A DNA stretch of 51,256 nucleotides from Gammaproteobacteria bacterium (GCA_025358295.1 JANYJY010000058.1:1-51256); one strand, 5' to 3'; positions 34,371 to 44,183 are shown, counted from the first letter of the stretch. Notes: generated from the letters alone by a model not told the origin. Made by a program: numbers and translations.

Positions 34371-37211
34371 ATGCGCATTCTCGATCGTTCCGTGTACGTC
34401 GGCCCGTCGCTGTACGCACGATTTCCCGTTATCCGGCTCGAGTTGGACTTGGGCACTCTCGAAGCCTGGCCCACCGGCCGCTTAGGCCCTGAATTCGTCG
34501 ATGCTCTCGCCGCCGCGCTACCCGGCCTCGCGGAACATGGCTGCTCTTACAAGGTTCCCGGCGGCTTCCTGCGCCGCATGCGCGAGGACGACGGCACCTG
34601 GCTCGGCCATGTCCTCGAACATGTTGCCATCGAACTGCAGAACATGGCCGGCGAGGAAGTCACCTTCGGCAAGACCCGCAGCAACGGAGCGCCAGGCGTC
34701 TATACCGTGGTCTACGAATATGCGCAGCGCGACGAGGGCATTGCCGCCGGCGATCTTGGGTTGCGGCTGTTGAGTTCGCTCCTGCCCGTAACGATCCGGC
34801 CGGCCGATTCCGTTCCCGACGGTTGGAATTGGCAGGAGGCGCGGGATGAGTTCATCCGCTTCGCACAGCGCCGCGCGCTCGGGCCCTCGACCGCCTCGCT
34901 GGTGCGCGCGGCCGAGAATCAGGGGATCCCGTGGTTGCGCCTCAACGATCAGTCGCTGGTGCAACTCGGCCATGGCAAGTACCAGCAGCGCATCCAGGCG
35001 ACGGTCACGAGCCGCACTTCCCACATCGCGGTGGAACTCGCCAGCGACAAGGAGGAGACCAACAAGATCCTCGCGACGCTCGGTCTGCCGGTGCCGAAGC
35101 AGGAACTCGTGCAAAGCGAGGCCCAAGCGGTGCGCGCGGCACAGCGTATCGGGTTCCCGGTGGTGACCAAACCGTACAATGGCAATCATGGCCGCGGGAT
35201 CTCCATTCGCCTCACCACCGACGAGGAGGTGGCGCTAGGATTTCTGGTGGCGAGTGAACACTCGCGTTCGGTAATCGTCGAGACATTTTTGGAAGGCGAC
35301 GATCATCGCCTGCTGGTCGTCAACGGCGAACTGGTCGCCGCCACGCGGCGCACCCCCGGTCACGTCGTCGGCGACGGCAAACATTCCGTGGAACAATTGA
35401 TCGAGATCGTGAATCAAGATCCGCGTCGCGGCGTGGGCCATGAAAAGGTTTTGACGCGTCTTGAACTGGACGCACAAGCCAAAAAAATGCTCGGCCGCGT
35501 CGAGCTGACCGCCGAGTCGATTCCGGCGCCCGGCCAGATCGTTTATCTGCGCTCCACCGCGAATTTGTCGACGGGCGGCACAGCCACCGATGTCACCGAC
35601 GTGATCCATCCCGACAACCGTGAGATGGCGGAGCGCGCCGTGCGCGCCATCGGCCTCGATGTGGGCGGCGTCGATTTTCTCTCCATGAACATCACCGAAA
35701 GCTACCGCGCCATCGGCGGCGGCATCTGCGAAGTGAACGCAGCGCCCGGTTTTCGCATGCATGTGGCGCCGAGCGAAGGCACGCCGCGCGACGTCGCCGC
35801 GCCCGTCGTCGACATGTTGTTCCCGCCCGGCACCGCTTCGCGGGTTCCGATTGCCGCGATCACCGGCACCAACGGCAAAACCACGACGGCGCGCATGCTC
35901 GCCCACCTGACCAAGATGGGCGGCTACACGCCGGGATTGACCACCACGGACGGCGTCTATATCGATGGCCAGCGCACGGTTCAGGGGGACATGACGGGCC
36001 CGATTTCGGCCCGCATGGTGCTGGCCGATCCACAAATCGATATCGCCATACTGGAAACCGCGCGTGGCGGACTGCTGCGCGCCGGCATGGGCGTGCGCGA
36101 GGTCAACGTCGGGGGCGTTTTGAACGTCCAATCCGACCACCTCGGCCTCAAGGGCATCGATACCCTCGAACAGCTGGCCGAATTGAAGCGCATCGTGGTC
36201 GAGGTCGCCACCGACTGCGCCGTGCTCAACGCCGACGATCCTCTCGTGCTCAAGATGTCCGGTTACACCGAGGCGAAGAATATTTGCTACGTGACCATCA
36301 ACCCGCAACACACGTTGGTGCGCGAGCACATCCGCGCGGGCGGCCGAGCCTGCGCGCTTGAAGCCGGCGTCAACGGCCAGATGATCACTCTGTATGAACG
36401 CGGCAGCCACATTCCGCTGCTCTGGACTCACTTGATTCCGGCCACACTCGAAGGCCGTGCGATCCACAATGTGCAAAACGCGATGTTCGCGGCAGCCATG
36501 GCGTTCTCGCTCGGCATCAAGCTGGACGCCATCCGCCAGGGACTTCGCACCTTCGACTCAACGTTCTATCAAGCGCCGGGACGCATGAATGTTTTCAATG
36601 AACACCCCTTCAAGGTGCTGTTCGACTACGGGCACAACGCGCACGCTGTCGGCATGCTGGCCGATCTCGCGCTGCGCCTGGATGTGACCGGCCGGCGCAT
36701 CGTGGTGCTCGCAGGTCCGGGCGACCGGCGCGACGAGGATTTGGTGGCCATCGCGGACGCCGTCGCGGGACGGTTCGATCATTACATCTGTCGCCGCGAT
36801 GACAGCCTGCGTGACCGCGCACCCGACGAAGTGCCACGCATCCAAGCGCGGGCCTTACGCGCCGCCGGTGTGCCGGAGAGCGCCATTTCGATAATCCCCG
36901 ACGAGCAGGATGCCATCGACGCCGCATTGAAAATGGGCGAGTCCGGAGATTTGGTGCTGATCTTTGCCGATGCCTTGGTGCGCTCCTGGAAGCAGATCAC
37001 GAAATTCAAGCCAAGCGGAGCGGCGGTGCCGCAGACCGCTGCGACCTCGCAAGAACCGGCGCCGCCCAAGGTGGCCAGGACGAACGGCTCGGGCGACCGT
37101 GGTCATGCGCCTCCCCCGAGCGCACCCGCCGAGGCGGCGCCTGAATTCAATCTCGAGGGCTTGATCCGCGACGAACGCGGCATTCGGATGGCACCCGAGA
37201 GCGAGGACTGA
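34371..37211 (+). CDS. cphA: Cyanophycin synthetase
   Basis: This 946-residue enzyme builds the multi-Arg-poly-Asp nitrogen reserve. It has an N-terminal domain ('MRILDRSVYVGPSLYARFPVIRLELDLG', 'WLGHVLEHVAIELQNMAG'), an ATP-grasp domain at about residues 210-470 ('GNHGRGISI' near 270) that adds Asp to the backbone, and a Mur-ligase-like domain from about 490 with P-loop 'TGTNGKTTTARM' near 499 that adds Arg. The C-terminal 60 residues are a low-complexity Pro/Ala-rich tail. The ATG at 34371 matches the known N-terminus; the frame is open upstream into cphB. It is followed within three bases by a second Mur-ligase gene. Confidence 0.96.
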   Translation: MRILDRSVYVGPSLYARFPVIRLELDLGTLEAWPTGRLGPEFVDALAAALPGLAEHGCSYKVPGGFLRRMREDDGTWLGHVLEHVAIELQNMAGEEVTFGKTRSNGAPGVYTVVYEYAQRDEGIAAGDLGLRLLSSLLPVTIRPADSVPDGWNWQEARDEFIRFAQRRALGPSTASLVRAAENQGIPWLRLNDQSLVQLGHGKYQQRIQATVTSRTSHIAVELASDKEETNKILATLGLPVPKQELVQSEAQAVRAAQRIGFPVVTKPYNGNHGRGISIRLTTDEEVALGFLVASEHSRSVIVETFLEGDDHRLLVVNGELVAATRRTPGHVVGDGKHSVEQLIEIVNQDPRRGVGHEKVLTRLELDAQAKKMLGRVELTAESIPAPGQIVYLRSTANLSTGGTATDVTDVIHPDNREMAERAVRAIGLDVGGVDFLSMNITESYRAIGGGICEVNAAPGFRMHVAPSEGTPRDVAAPVVDMLFPPGTASRVPIAAITGTNGKTTTARMLAHLTKMGGYTPGLTTTDGVYIDGQRTVQGDMTGPISARMVLADPQIDIAILETARGGLLRAGMGVREVNVGGVLNVQSDHLGLKGIDTLEQLAELKRIVVEVATDCAVLNADDPLVLKMSGYTEAKNICYVTINPQHTLVREHIRAGGRACALEAGVNGQMITLYERGSHIPLLWTHLIPATLEGRAIHNVQNAMFAAAMAFSLGIKLDAIRQGLRTFDSTFYQAPGRMNVFNEHPFKVLFDYGHNAHAVGMLADLALRLDVTGRRIVVLAGPGDRRDEDLVAIADAVAGRFDHYICRRDDSLRDRAPDEVPRIQARALRAAGVPESAISIIPDEQDAIDAALKMGESGDLVLIFADALVRSWKQITKFKPSGAAVPQTAATSQEPAPPKVARTNGSGDRGHAPPPSAPAEAAPEFNLEGLIRDERGIRMAPESED

Positions 37212-37213
37212 GC

Positions 37214-39016
37214 ATTTCGCCGGCGCTGCCGTTCGAGGATTCGCGGCGCCTCACGGGCGGCAATCTGTTTTTTGCATCGACGGGAGCCGTGCTCGAGATC
37301 GCCGGTGTGACAATGGACGATGCCCTGCTCGGTGCCTGGCGCGCACGGGTGGCACGCGCGGGTGCTGCGCTTCATTGGGGCAACCGCCGCTGCGTCGCCC
37401 GCCGGCACGCGGGCGGCACGTCACTGGCGATTGCGGCGCCCATCGATCAATTGTTCCTGGCAACCGAAGTGAACGAATGGGCGCTGTGCGCCTCCCTGAT
37501 GGAGCGCGATCCCATACGGTGGAGCGGCCTCCAAGAAGCGCTGGTCGCGGAAGCCGTGCGCGCAGCCGAAGGCAGCGCGAGTCCAGTGGTGGATCTCGCG
37601 CCGGTGCTCGATGAGTCGGCCGCCCTGGCGCGCTTCAAATGTCTCGCCTCGCTGGAATCTCGCCCGCGACTGCAAGCGCTGCTGGATGCCGGCACGGCGC
37701 GCGGCCTGCCGCATATCCTCGATGAAACGGAGTTGACGCTGGGCGCCGGCGTGGGTGCTCGTCATTTTGCACTGAGTGATTTGCCGGACCCTGCCGCTGT
37801 TCCCTGGACGGAGCTGCGCAATATCCCGACAGCGATTGTCACAGGCTCCAACGGCAAAACCACCACGGTTCGCCTCATTGCCGCCTGCGCTCGGGCCAAT
37901 GGTTGGCATGCAGCATACAACTGCACCGACGGCGTATTTCTCGATGATGAGCCGCTGGCATCCGGTGACTACTCAGGACCGGCCGGCGCGCGCATGGTAC
38001 TGCGCGAGCCGCGAGCCGAGGCCGCCATTCTCGAAACCGCGCGTGGCGGCATTTTGCGCCGAGGGATTGCCGTGTCGCAGGCGCGGACGGCGGTGGTTAC
38101 GAATGTGAGTGCCGATCATTTCGGCGAATATGGGATTCACGATCTGGCCGGGCTGGCAGAGGTCAAGCTGGCGGTGGCCGCAGTGGTGGCGCCGGATGGT
38201 GTGTTGGTGCTGAACGCCGAGGACGCACAGCTGCGCGCACAAGCCGGTCACTTGGCGCAACGCTTCGGCCGATGTCCGCCGTTGGGCTGGTTTGCGGTGG
38301 GCGCCGATCCGCATATCTTGGATGAGTATCGCTCGCGCGGCACCGCCACCTGTGAGGTGCGCGAGGGGCGCTTGCAGCTCTGCCTGGCGAGCGGCGCGCA
38401 CGACCTTGGGCCGATTACCGAGATGCCCTTGTCCATGGGCGGAATTGCCGGGTACAACGTGGCCAACTTGGCCGCGGCGGCCCTTGCCGCGGCGGCCCTC
38501 GACATCCCGCCGAAAACCGTCGCCGCGGCATTCGCGCGCTTCGGATCCGATCTCAAAGACAATCCCGGCCGGATGATGCGTTTCGACATCGATGGCGTGA
38601 AGGTGCTGATCGACTACGCGCACAACCCGGACGGCCTGCACGGGTTTCTACGCGTCGCCGAGCACCTGCGCGGCGGCATCGGCCGCCTAGGGATGTTGCT
38701 CGGCCATGCCGTCAACCGCAAGGACGCCGACATCGAGGAATTAGCCCGGGTAGCCGCCCTGTACGGGCCTGACCTTATTGTCGTCAAGGAGGATGAGGGA
38801 CATTTGAGAGGCCGCGCGCCCGGTGAAGTACCGAGAATTATCCTTGCTGAGCTTAAGCGCCAGGGAATGGCGGACTCGAATCTGGCGATCGAGTACAGCG
38901 AAGTGGCTGCAGCGCGTCGCGCACTGCAGTGGGCGCAGGCTGGCGACGTGCTCGCACTGCCCATCCATTCGCCGAGCGCCCGCACCGCCGTTCTAGCCCT
39001 GCTGGAGAAGCATTGA
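37214..39016 (+). CDS. CphA-like Mur ligase family protein, apparent AUU start
   Basis: This protein of about 600 residues has one Mur-ligase core: P-loop 'TGSNGKTTTVRL' near residue 210, 'ILETARGGILRRGIAVSQA', 'VTNVSADHFGEYGI' and C-terminal 'DYAHNPDGLHGFLRVAEHL'. It lacks the ATP-grasp domain of CphA. Similar genes sit beside cphA in other proteobacteria (often called CphA-prime); their role is unsettled. Conserved N-terminal sequence ('FEDSRRLTGGNLFF') precedes the first GTG (37289), and no ATG, GTG or TTG exists between there and the in-frame stop near 37140. An ATT at 37214 has GAGGA six bases upstream, and a CTG at 37208 overlaps the cphA stop. I use the ATT. Confidence 0.82.
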   Translation: MSPALPFEDSRRLTGGNLFFASTGAVLEIAGVTMDDALLGAWRARVARAGAALHWGNRRCVARRHAGGTSLAIAAPIDQLFLATEVNEWALCASLMERDPIRWSGLQEALVAEAVRAAEGSASPVVDLAPVLDESAALARFKCLASLESRPRLQALLDAGTARGLPHILDETELTLGAGVGARHFALSDLPDPAAVPWTELRNIPTAIVTGSNGKTTTVRLIAACARANGWHAAYNCTDGVFLDDEPLASGDYSGPAGARMVLREPRAEAAILETARGGILRRGIAVSQARTAVVTNVSADHFGEYGIHDLAGLAEVKLAVAAVVAPDGVLVLNAEDAQLRAQAGHLAQRFGRCPPLGWFAVGADPHILDEYRSRGTATCEVREGRLQLCLASGAHDLGPITEMPLSMGGIAGYNVANLAAAALAAAALDIPPKTVAAAFARFGSDLKDNPGRMMRFDIDGVKVLIDYAHNPDGLHGFLRVAEHLRGGIGRLGMLLGHAVNRKDADIEELARVAALYGPDLIVVKEDEGHLRGRAPGEVPRIILAELKRQGMADSNLAIEYSEVAAARRALQWAQAGDVLALPIHSPSARTAVLALLEKH

Positions 39017-39087
39017 AACGCGGCCTATGATTGTCGCCTACCGGGCAAACGCGTGGTCCGGGGCGTGAACAAACTCGAGGTGATGAC

Positions 39088-39195
39088 ATGGCTCACATTA
39101 CGGTCACAAGCGAATACCACTACTCCCAGCAAATAGCGTCCGGTCATCACCGCTTGACCGCCGATGAGCCGATCGCCCGCGGCGAGCGCGCCGGC
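39088..39195 (+). pseudogene. OsmC-family protein, N-terminal fragment
   Basis: An ATG opens 'MAHITVTSEYHYSQQIASG', followed by 'HHRLTADEPIARGERAG', which matches the first 36 or so residues of OsmC/Ohr-related proteins up to the 'DEPxxxGGxxxGPTPYE' segment. The match stops there and the frame ends at 39273 without the redox-active cysteines. The sequence that follows belongs to a different gene on the other strand. It is a remnant, not a working peroxidase. Confidence 0.6.
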
Positions 39196-39440
39196 AGCAC
39201 CCGGATGGGCCGCCGATGCTGTGCCGAAGAAAAATCCTGCCATACGCCGCCCGTACTGCGCACCCGAACATGAATGTCGCCGATATGTACAAAGCCATCG
39301 CCCTGACGTTCCGTCTCGCGCGCGCCCGGCACAAAATCGAAACCTGGTTGAGCGTCCGGCGAGAGCCTGGCGAGCGTCTGGGTGTCGCGCCGCAGAGCAA
39401 TGCGGAATGCGCCGACGTGAAACCCGATGGTTCCATTTGC
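39196..39440 (-). pseudogene. Fragment of a DUF5695/DUF4450-like glycoside-hydrolase-type protein
   Basis: The minus strand encodes about 80 residues with real protein character: 'NGTIGFHVGAFRIALRRDT', then 'QTLARLSPDAQPGFDFVPGA', 'RQGDGFVHIGDIHVRVR' and 'GGVWQDFSSAQHRRPIRVLPA'. This looks like the N-terminal beta-rich part of large DUF4450/DUF5695-type sugar-active proteins. Both ends stop abruptly at fragments of plus-strand genes. The family call is from memory of the pattern and is tentative; the orientation and fragment nature are clearer. Confidence 0.45.
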
Positions 39441-40183
39441 CGAGCGCCAGCCCGTCCGGGCTGTTTCGCCCCGGCGGCAAACAGGCCTCAGAGCCGTTGA
39501 GTCATGCCGAGATTGCGGAAATCGTGGCCAGCTTTGCGCGCGCCGCTGAGAATGCTCGGCGCCTCGGTTTCGACGGCGTGGAAGTGCATGGTGCGCACGG
39601 CTATATTTTGGATGCATTCTTGTGGGAGGGGCTCAATCGCCGCACGGATGAGTACGGCGGACCGGTGGAGAACCGCGTTCGATTTTCGGTGGAAGTGATC
39701 GCCGCCATTCGTGCGGCGGTGGGCGCCGACTTTCCCATCATTCTGCGAGTCTCGCAGTGGAAGCAACAAGACTATGCCGCCAGGCTCGCCCAGACACCGG
39801 AGGCCCTGGCCCAGGTATTCATGCCGCTGGCATCCGCGGGAGTCGACATCTTCCACTGCTCGCAGCGACGCCACTGGGATGAGGAATTCCCGGGTTCGCC
39901 CATCAACTTTGCCGGCTGGATGAAAAAAGTCACCCAAAAGCCCGTGATCACCGTGGGCAGTGTCGGATTGTCGGCGCCCATGTCCGTTACCGAGCTCGGC
40001 GCGCCCACCGACCCCATTACTGATCTGGCGCCCATCGCGCAACGTGTCGCCGCCGGGGAATTCGATCTCGTCGCCGTGGGACGTGCTCTGTTGGTGGATC
40101 CGCAGTGGGCGCGCAAGTTGAAGGAGGGCCGCTACGACGAAATGCAGCCCTTTCTCAAAAGCGCGCTCGAAACTCTTTCTTGA
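39441..40183 (+). pseudogene. Old Yellow Enzyme-like NADH:flavin oxidoreductase, C-terminal part only
   Basis: About 247 residues of an FMN TIM-barrel enzyme remain, from 'SGLFRPGGKQASEPLSHAEI' through the landmark 'GFDGVEVHGAHGYILDAFLWEG', 'NRRTDEYGGPVENR', 'RVSQWKQQDYA' and the FMN-phosphate site 'FDLVAVGRALLVDPQWARKL'. The first 130-150 residues of the barrel are missing; in their place is reversed sequence of another gene. The frame stays open upstream to 39164, so a chimeric product is conceivable, but it would lack the first FMN-binding strands. Treated as a pseudogene. Confidence 0.75.
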
Positions 40184-40224
40184 TCGCCGCAGCGGCAATC
40201 TGCTGACGCACCGGAGCAATCCTC

Positions 40225-41028
40225 TTGGACCGAACCACAGCCTCGCCCGTCGCCCTGATGCGTCGCTACGTGAACGATTACGTCAACCGCCACGACTTCT
40301 CCGTGATTTCGCAGTTCATGGCGGACGATTACACCCTGCGCACCGGAGGCGCGACCATCTCCGGTCGCGATGGATTCTATCGTGACGCGGTCGCCAAGCA
40401 GCTGAGCCAATTCCCGGGCCTGATTTTCACTCTGCATGAAATTCATCACTGCGGAAATTCGGTTGCCATGCGCTTCACCGAGCACGGCGTGTCGACGCGC
40501 CATGCCGGCCGCGCGGCTGCATGGCCAAGCATTGCGATTTACAAGGTGCGCGGCGGCATGCTCGCTGAGTGCACCATCGAACAGGATTATTTCTCCCGCC
40601 GCCATCAATTGGAATCCGGCATCCCCGTGATCGTGGATCCTCCCGCCATCGCCCCCTGGGATACCGTGGAACAAGCACCCAATACGGCGGCCGAACTCGT
40701 CGTTCGACGCTGGCTGGAACAAGCTCCGTTCACTGCTGCAGGCCGCGTACAAATCGACGATGCCCGCGCAACCGGCGAAGTGGCGAAGATCATCGACGAC
40801 CCGACGTTCGAGTTCCTGGATATCATGTCCGCCGGGAATCACGTGGCGTTTCACGCGATGCAACGCGGACTGCTGGCGGCTGATTTCACCGACGGATCGA
40901 GCACTCCCTCAGGAACGCCGGTCTGCATGCATTTAAGTGGGCTGATCGAAGTTCGCGACGACACCGTGCACGCCGGAAATATAATCCGAGATCGGTGGGG
41001 CCTGTACCGTCGGCTAGATCGAACCTAA
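40225..41028 (+). CDS. SnoaL/NTF2-like protein with two domains
   Basis: This 267-residue protein appears to hold two NTF2-like cones: the first at about residues 8-130 ('ALMRRYVNDYVNRHDFSVISQFMADDYTLRTGGATISGRDGFY', 'AIYKVRGGMLAECTIEQDYFSRR') and a shorter second at about 150-262 ('AGNHVAFHAMQRG', 'LSGLIEVRDDTVHAGNIIRDRWGLYRRL'). The family covers ester cyclases, dehydratases and binding proteins; no reaction is inferred. The TTG start has GGAG 9 bases upstream; the next ATG at 40258 would cut the first helix. It lies 86 bases before an exported amidohydrolase gene. Confidence 0.72.
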   Translation: MDRTTASPVALMRRYVNDYVNRHDFSVISQFMADDYTLRTGGATISGRDGFYRDAVAKQLSQFPGLIFTLHEIHHCGNSVAMRFTEHGVSTRHAGRAAAWPSIAIYKVRGGMLAECTIEQDYFSRRHQLESGIPVIVDPPAIAPWDTVEQAPNTAAELVVRRWLEQAPFTAAGRVQIDDARATGEVAKIIDDPTFEFLDIMSAGNHVAFHAMQRGLLAADFTDGSSTPSGTPVCMHLSGLIEVRDDTVHAGNIIRDRWGLYRRLDRT

Positions 41029-41114
41029 ACCTGGGCTAGCCAAATTTCGAGGTGGTTCCGCAGCAAGTGCCCGGGAATCTTGTAACTTCGGATTTCTACG
41101 GCGATGATGCGAAT

Positions 41115-42464
41115 ATGATCAAGCGAATACTGTCTCTTCTGGCGGCGACATTGCTTGCCTGCAGCGCCGCCGGCGCTCAATCCTCCGGTTCTATCGCTCT
41201 GGTCGGCGGCCGCCTGATCGACGGGTTCGGTGGCACGCCGCTGGACCACAGCGTGATCCTGATTGAAGGTGAACGTATCAAGGCCGTTGGGACCCTGGAA
41301 ACCTTGGCTGTCCCTCCCGGAGCAACAGTCATATCGACGGCCGGCATGACCCTGCTCCCCGGACTCTGGGACGCACATGTACATACCTATCTCTTGGGTC
41401 ATGCCGACTACACTCATTGGGATAAAACCTACGGCTCGAGCCCGAGGCTGGCAAAAGAGATCATGCCCGCCGCCGCGCACCAGCTGCTCATGGCCGGCGT
41501 CACCAGCGCCCGCGATCTGGGTGGGCCGCTCGAGGCCAGCATCTCCGTTCGCGACCGCATCAATCACGGCGAGATCCCCGGCCCGACGCTGTATGTTTCC
41601 GGTCCCTTCATTCAGCACGCTCCTTACCCCGGCACGGAGAATTTTCGTTGGGGCATCAACGGCGTCGAAGACGCCCGCAAGAAGGTGAAGAAGCTCGCCG
41701 ACGCCGGCGTGAATATCATCAAGCTCATCGACCAGGATTTGATGCAGGAAGAGGAAGTTAAAGCCGTGGTCGAGGAGGCACACGCCCGTCACCTGCCCGT
41801 GGTTGCGCATGCGCACCGCCCTGAAGAGATCCGCCGCGGCCTGAAGTACAACGTGGATTGCTTCGAGCACACAGGTCTGGCCACCGCGCCGGGATATCCG
41901 GACGATGTCCTGCGGCTGATTGCAGAGCGCGCCGCGAGGGGAAATATGGGCCCGCTGTTCTGGACTCCGACCATCAGCGTGCTATACAACTATGAATATC
42001 TGCGCGACAACCCGATGCAACTCGATGATCCCGCCTGGCAATTGGACGTGCCCGCGGACATCGTCGCCGACATTAAAGGTTCATTTCGCCGACCCGGCCA
42101 ATTGAGCTATTTCCAATTGGTGCCATTGCGCCACCCCACCTTGGAAAACAAATTCCATCAGCTGCAACACTCCGGCGTCGTCATGTTGATCGGCACCGAC
42201 AGCGGCGTACCGATGAATTTCCACAGCACGTCCACCTGGCAGGAGATGGATACCTGGGTCAACCATTTGGGCGTGGACCCCATGAACACGATTCGCGCCG
42301 CCACTTACTGGCCGGCCGTACAGATGAAAGTGGAGCAAGACTACGGTTCAGTGAGCGAGGGTAAGTACGCGGATATCATCGCGGTGAACGGCGATGTGCT
42401 GCGCCACATCGACTTGCTCGAGCACGTGGACCTGGTCATCAAGCACGGCGTTCGCTACAAATAG
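41115..42464 (+). CDS. Exported metal-dependent amidohydrolase
   Basis: This 449-residue protein has a signal peptide ('[22 protein letters not shown]') and an amidohydrolase barrel. Metal-site residues are HxH in '[13 protein letters not shown]', lysine in 'NIIKLIDQD', histidines in '[10 protein letters not shown]' and 'CFEHTG', and aspartate in '[10 protein letters not shown]'. It belongs to the same imidazolonepropionase-like group as 14922-16250 but is clearly a different paralogue. Characterised relatives cleave Xaa-Arg, Xaa-Lys or Xaa-Pro dipeptides. The ATG at 41115 is chosen at the signal peptide; the open frame upstream overlaps the SnoaL-like gene's leader region. Confidence 0.86.
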   Translation: MIKRILSLLAATLLACSAAGAQSSGSIALVGGRLIDGFGGTPLDHSVILIEGERIKAVGTLETLAVPPGATVISTAGMTLLPGLWDAHVHTYLLGHADYTHWDKTYGSSPRLAKEIMPAAAHQLLMAGVTSARDLGGPLEASISVRDRINHGEIPGPTLYVSGPFIQHAPYPGTENFRWGINGVEDARKKVKKLADAGVNIIKLIDQDLMQEEEVKAVVEEAHARHLPVVAHAHRPEEIRRGLKYNVDCFEHTGLATAPGYPDDVLRLIAERAARGNMGPLFWTPTISVLYNYEYLRDNPMQLDDPAWQLDVPADIVADIKGSFRRPGQLSYFQLVPLRHPTLENKFHQLQHSGVVMLIGTDSGVPMNFHSTSTWQEMDTWVNHLGVDPMNTIRAATYWPAVQMKVEQDYGSVSEGKYADIIAVNGDVLRHIDLLEHVDLVIKHGVRYK

Positions 42465-42489
42465 ACTCCTTAACGTGCTAGTCCCAGCC

Positions 42490-43053
42490 ATGAGCGGTAC
42501 GGAAATCTACGTAAGCACGGACGTCGAGACTGACGGACCCATCCCCGGTCCGAATTCCATGTTGAGCCTCGGCTCGGCGGCATACACGAGCGGGAAAGTA
42601 CTGCTCGGCACATTCAGCGCAAACCTCGAGTCGCTGCCGGAAGCCGGGGCCGACCCCAAGACAACGGCATGGTGGGCGACACAACCGGAGGCATGGGCCG
42701 CCTGCCGGCGGGACCTGGAAACGCCTGAGGCGGCCATGCGCCGCTATGTGGTCTGGCTCAAGGCCCTGCCCGACAAGCCCGTGTTCGTCGGATACCCCGC
42801 CGGTTTCGATTTCTTGTTCGTTTATTGGTACCTGATTCGATTCGCGGGCGAAAGCCCCTTTAGTTTCTCGGCGCTCGACATTAAAACCTATGCCATGGCT
42901 GTGCTTAAGAAGGATTATCGCAAAACCGGCAAGCGCGCCATGCCCAAACACTGGTTCGACTCACATCCGCATACCCACATCGCGCTCGACGACGCCATCG
43001 AACAAGGCGCTCTGTTCTGCAACATGCTCGCGGAGAATCTGAGCAAGCCCTGA
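42490..43053 (+). CDS. DEDDh-type 3'-5' exonuclease family protein
   Basis: This 187-residue RNase-T/DnaQ-fold protein has ExoI '[12 protein letters not shown]' (D11, E13), ExoII-like '[14 protein letters not shown]' and ExoIII '[13 protein letters not shown]' (H-x4-D), which together are the two-metal DEDDh site. The size fits small stand-alone oligoribonuclease or exonuclease-domain proteins. It follows the amidohydrolase by 25 bases but is unrelated in function; they may simply share a promoter. Its end is convergent with the Rieske oxygenase gene, with 19 bases between. Confidence 0.82.
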   Translation: MSGTEIYVSTDVETDGPIPGPNSMLSLGSAAYTSGKVLLGTFSANLESLPEAGADPKTTAWWATQPEAWAACRRDLETPEAAMRRYVVWLKALPDKPVFVGYPAGFDFLFVYWYLIRFAGESPFSFSALDIKTYAMAVLKKDYRKTGKRAMPKHWFDSHPHTHIALDDAIEQGALFCNMLAENLSKP

Positions 43054-43072
43054 CTGGACTCTGTCAACCCGG

Positions 43073-44152
43073 TTATCCAGCGGGCGTCGTAGAGCGTGCT
43101 TCCGGGCGTTGAGTTGCGCCATCACTGTGTTCGAGATCGATGAGCCGCGCGAGCACTCGTCGAAAGTGCGCGAGTGGTGCATCCGCCAGAATCCCGAGCA
43201 TCTGAAAGCTCGGATCCTCATCCAACGTCTGTTGCTGGCGTTCGATGATCTCTTTGTCTTCCATGAAGCCTTCGATGAGACTCTCGAGTAGCGTCCGGGA
43301 TACGGTCGAGTCCTCACCCTCAAAATTATTGAGATATGACCAGAAGAAATGCGTCGTCCGCTCCGTCTCCGGCGTCATGAACTGGCAGTTTCGGTATTCC
43401 TTGGCGCCCCCTCGGCTTGCCGCCTCCTTACCCTGCCCTGCTGCCGCGAATAATGTCTCCATATTGAAAATACCGGGCACCGTCATGGTCGCGATGTTGC
43501 GGCGGTCGAGCTTGGCGGCCTTGTCGGGGATGACCTTTCTGTGGAAAGGCGGCGGATCGCTGTTCAAATGCCAACGCTCGACACGAAACCCGCGCTCGAG
43601 GCGCTCGATGACAGTGGGCTTGGAGACGTAGGCATATTCCTCCGAGCCACCGAGCGTCTGGGTATGTACGAAGGCGAGGTGCGAGAAGTCGCTCAGGTTA
43701 TCGACAATCAGCAGGTAATTGGCTTTGTAGTGAAGGTAGGCCGGAATGCCTTTCCAACTCGGGTCACGCAAATAAGGAAGATCCAGGATCAAGGCAGGGT
43801 CCGCTTTCGCGGCATCGCCCAGCCAAACCCAGAGGAAGTGACCGCGCTCCACGATGGGATAACTTCTGACCCGAAGCTTGGGCGGAATCATGTCCTGACC
43901 GGGAATCTGCACGCACTTGCCCGAGCCGTCGTATTTGATGCCGTGATACATGCAGCGCACGCCGTCACCCTCGAGGCGGCCTTTGGAGAGCAAGGCGCCG
44001 CGATGCGGGCAGCGATCGTTCAGCGCACTGACACTGCCGCTCTCGCCCCGGTAGATGAGCAGGTGTTCTCCCAGCACTGTGCGGCCCAGCAATCGGCCGT
44101 GCGCCAACTCCTGATCCAGCGCCGCAACGTACCAACAGTTCTTGAGAAACAT
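43073..44152 (-). CDS. Rieske non-heme iron oxygenase, VanA-like
   Basis: This 359-residue oxygenase component has a Rieske [2Fe-2S] motif at C48-H50 and C67-H70 ('DRCPHRG...RCMYHGIKYDG') and a mononuclear iron site with H158 and H163 after Asp155 ('DNLSDFSHLAFVHT'). This layout is typical of vanillate and dicamba O-demethylases, which act on methoxy- or other substituted aromatics in the cytoplasm. The partner reductase is not next to it. It is divergent from an IclR gene; a perfect TATAAT on the minus strand (44212-44217) followed by a TTTCG-N5-CGAAA palindrome in its leader indicates repression. Confidence 0.9.
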   Translation of the reverse strand: MFLKNCWYVAALDQELAHGRLLGRTVLGEHLLIYRGESGSVSALNDRCPHRGALLSKGRLEGDGVRCMYHGIKYDGSGKCVQIPGQDMIPPKLRVRSYPIVERGHFLWVWLGDAAKADPALILDLPYLRDPSWKGIPAYLHYKANYLLIVDNLSDFSHLAFVHTQTLGGSEEYAYVSKPTVIERLERGFRVERWHLNSDPPPFHRKVIPDKAAKLDRRNIATMTVPGIFNMETLFAAAGQGKEAASRGGAKEYRNCQFMTPETERTTHFFWSYLNNFEGEDSTVSRTLLESLIEGFMEDKEIIERQQQTLDEDPSFQMLGILADAPLAHFRRVLARLIDLEHSDGATQRPEARSTTPAG

Positions 44153-44183
44153 ACTCGCCCTCGGTGCTGTCCCATCACCATTG

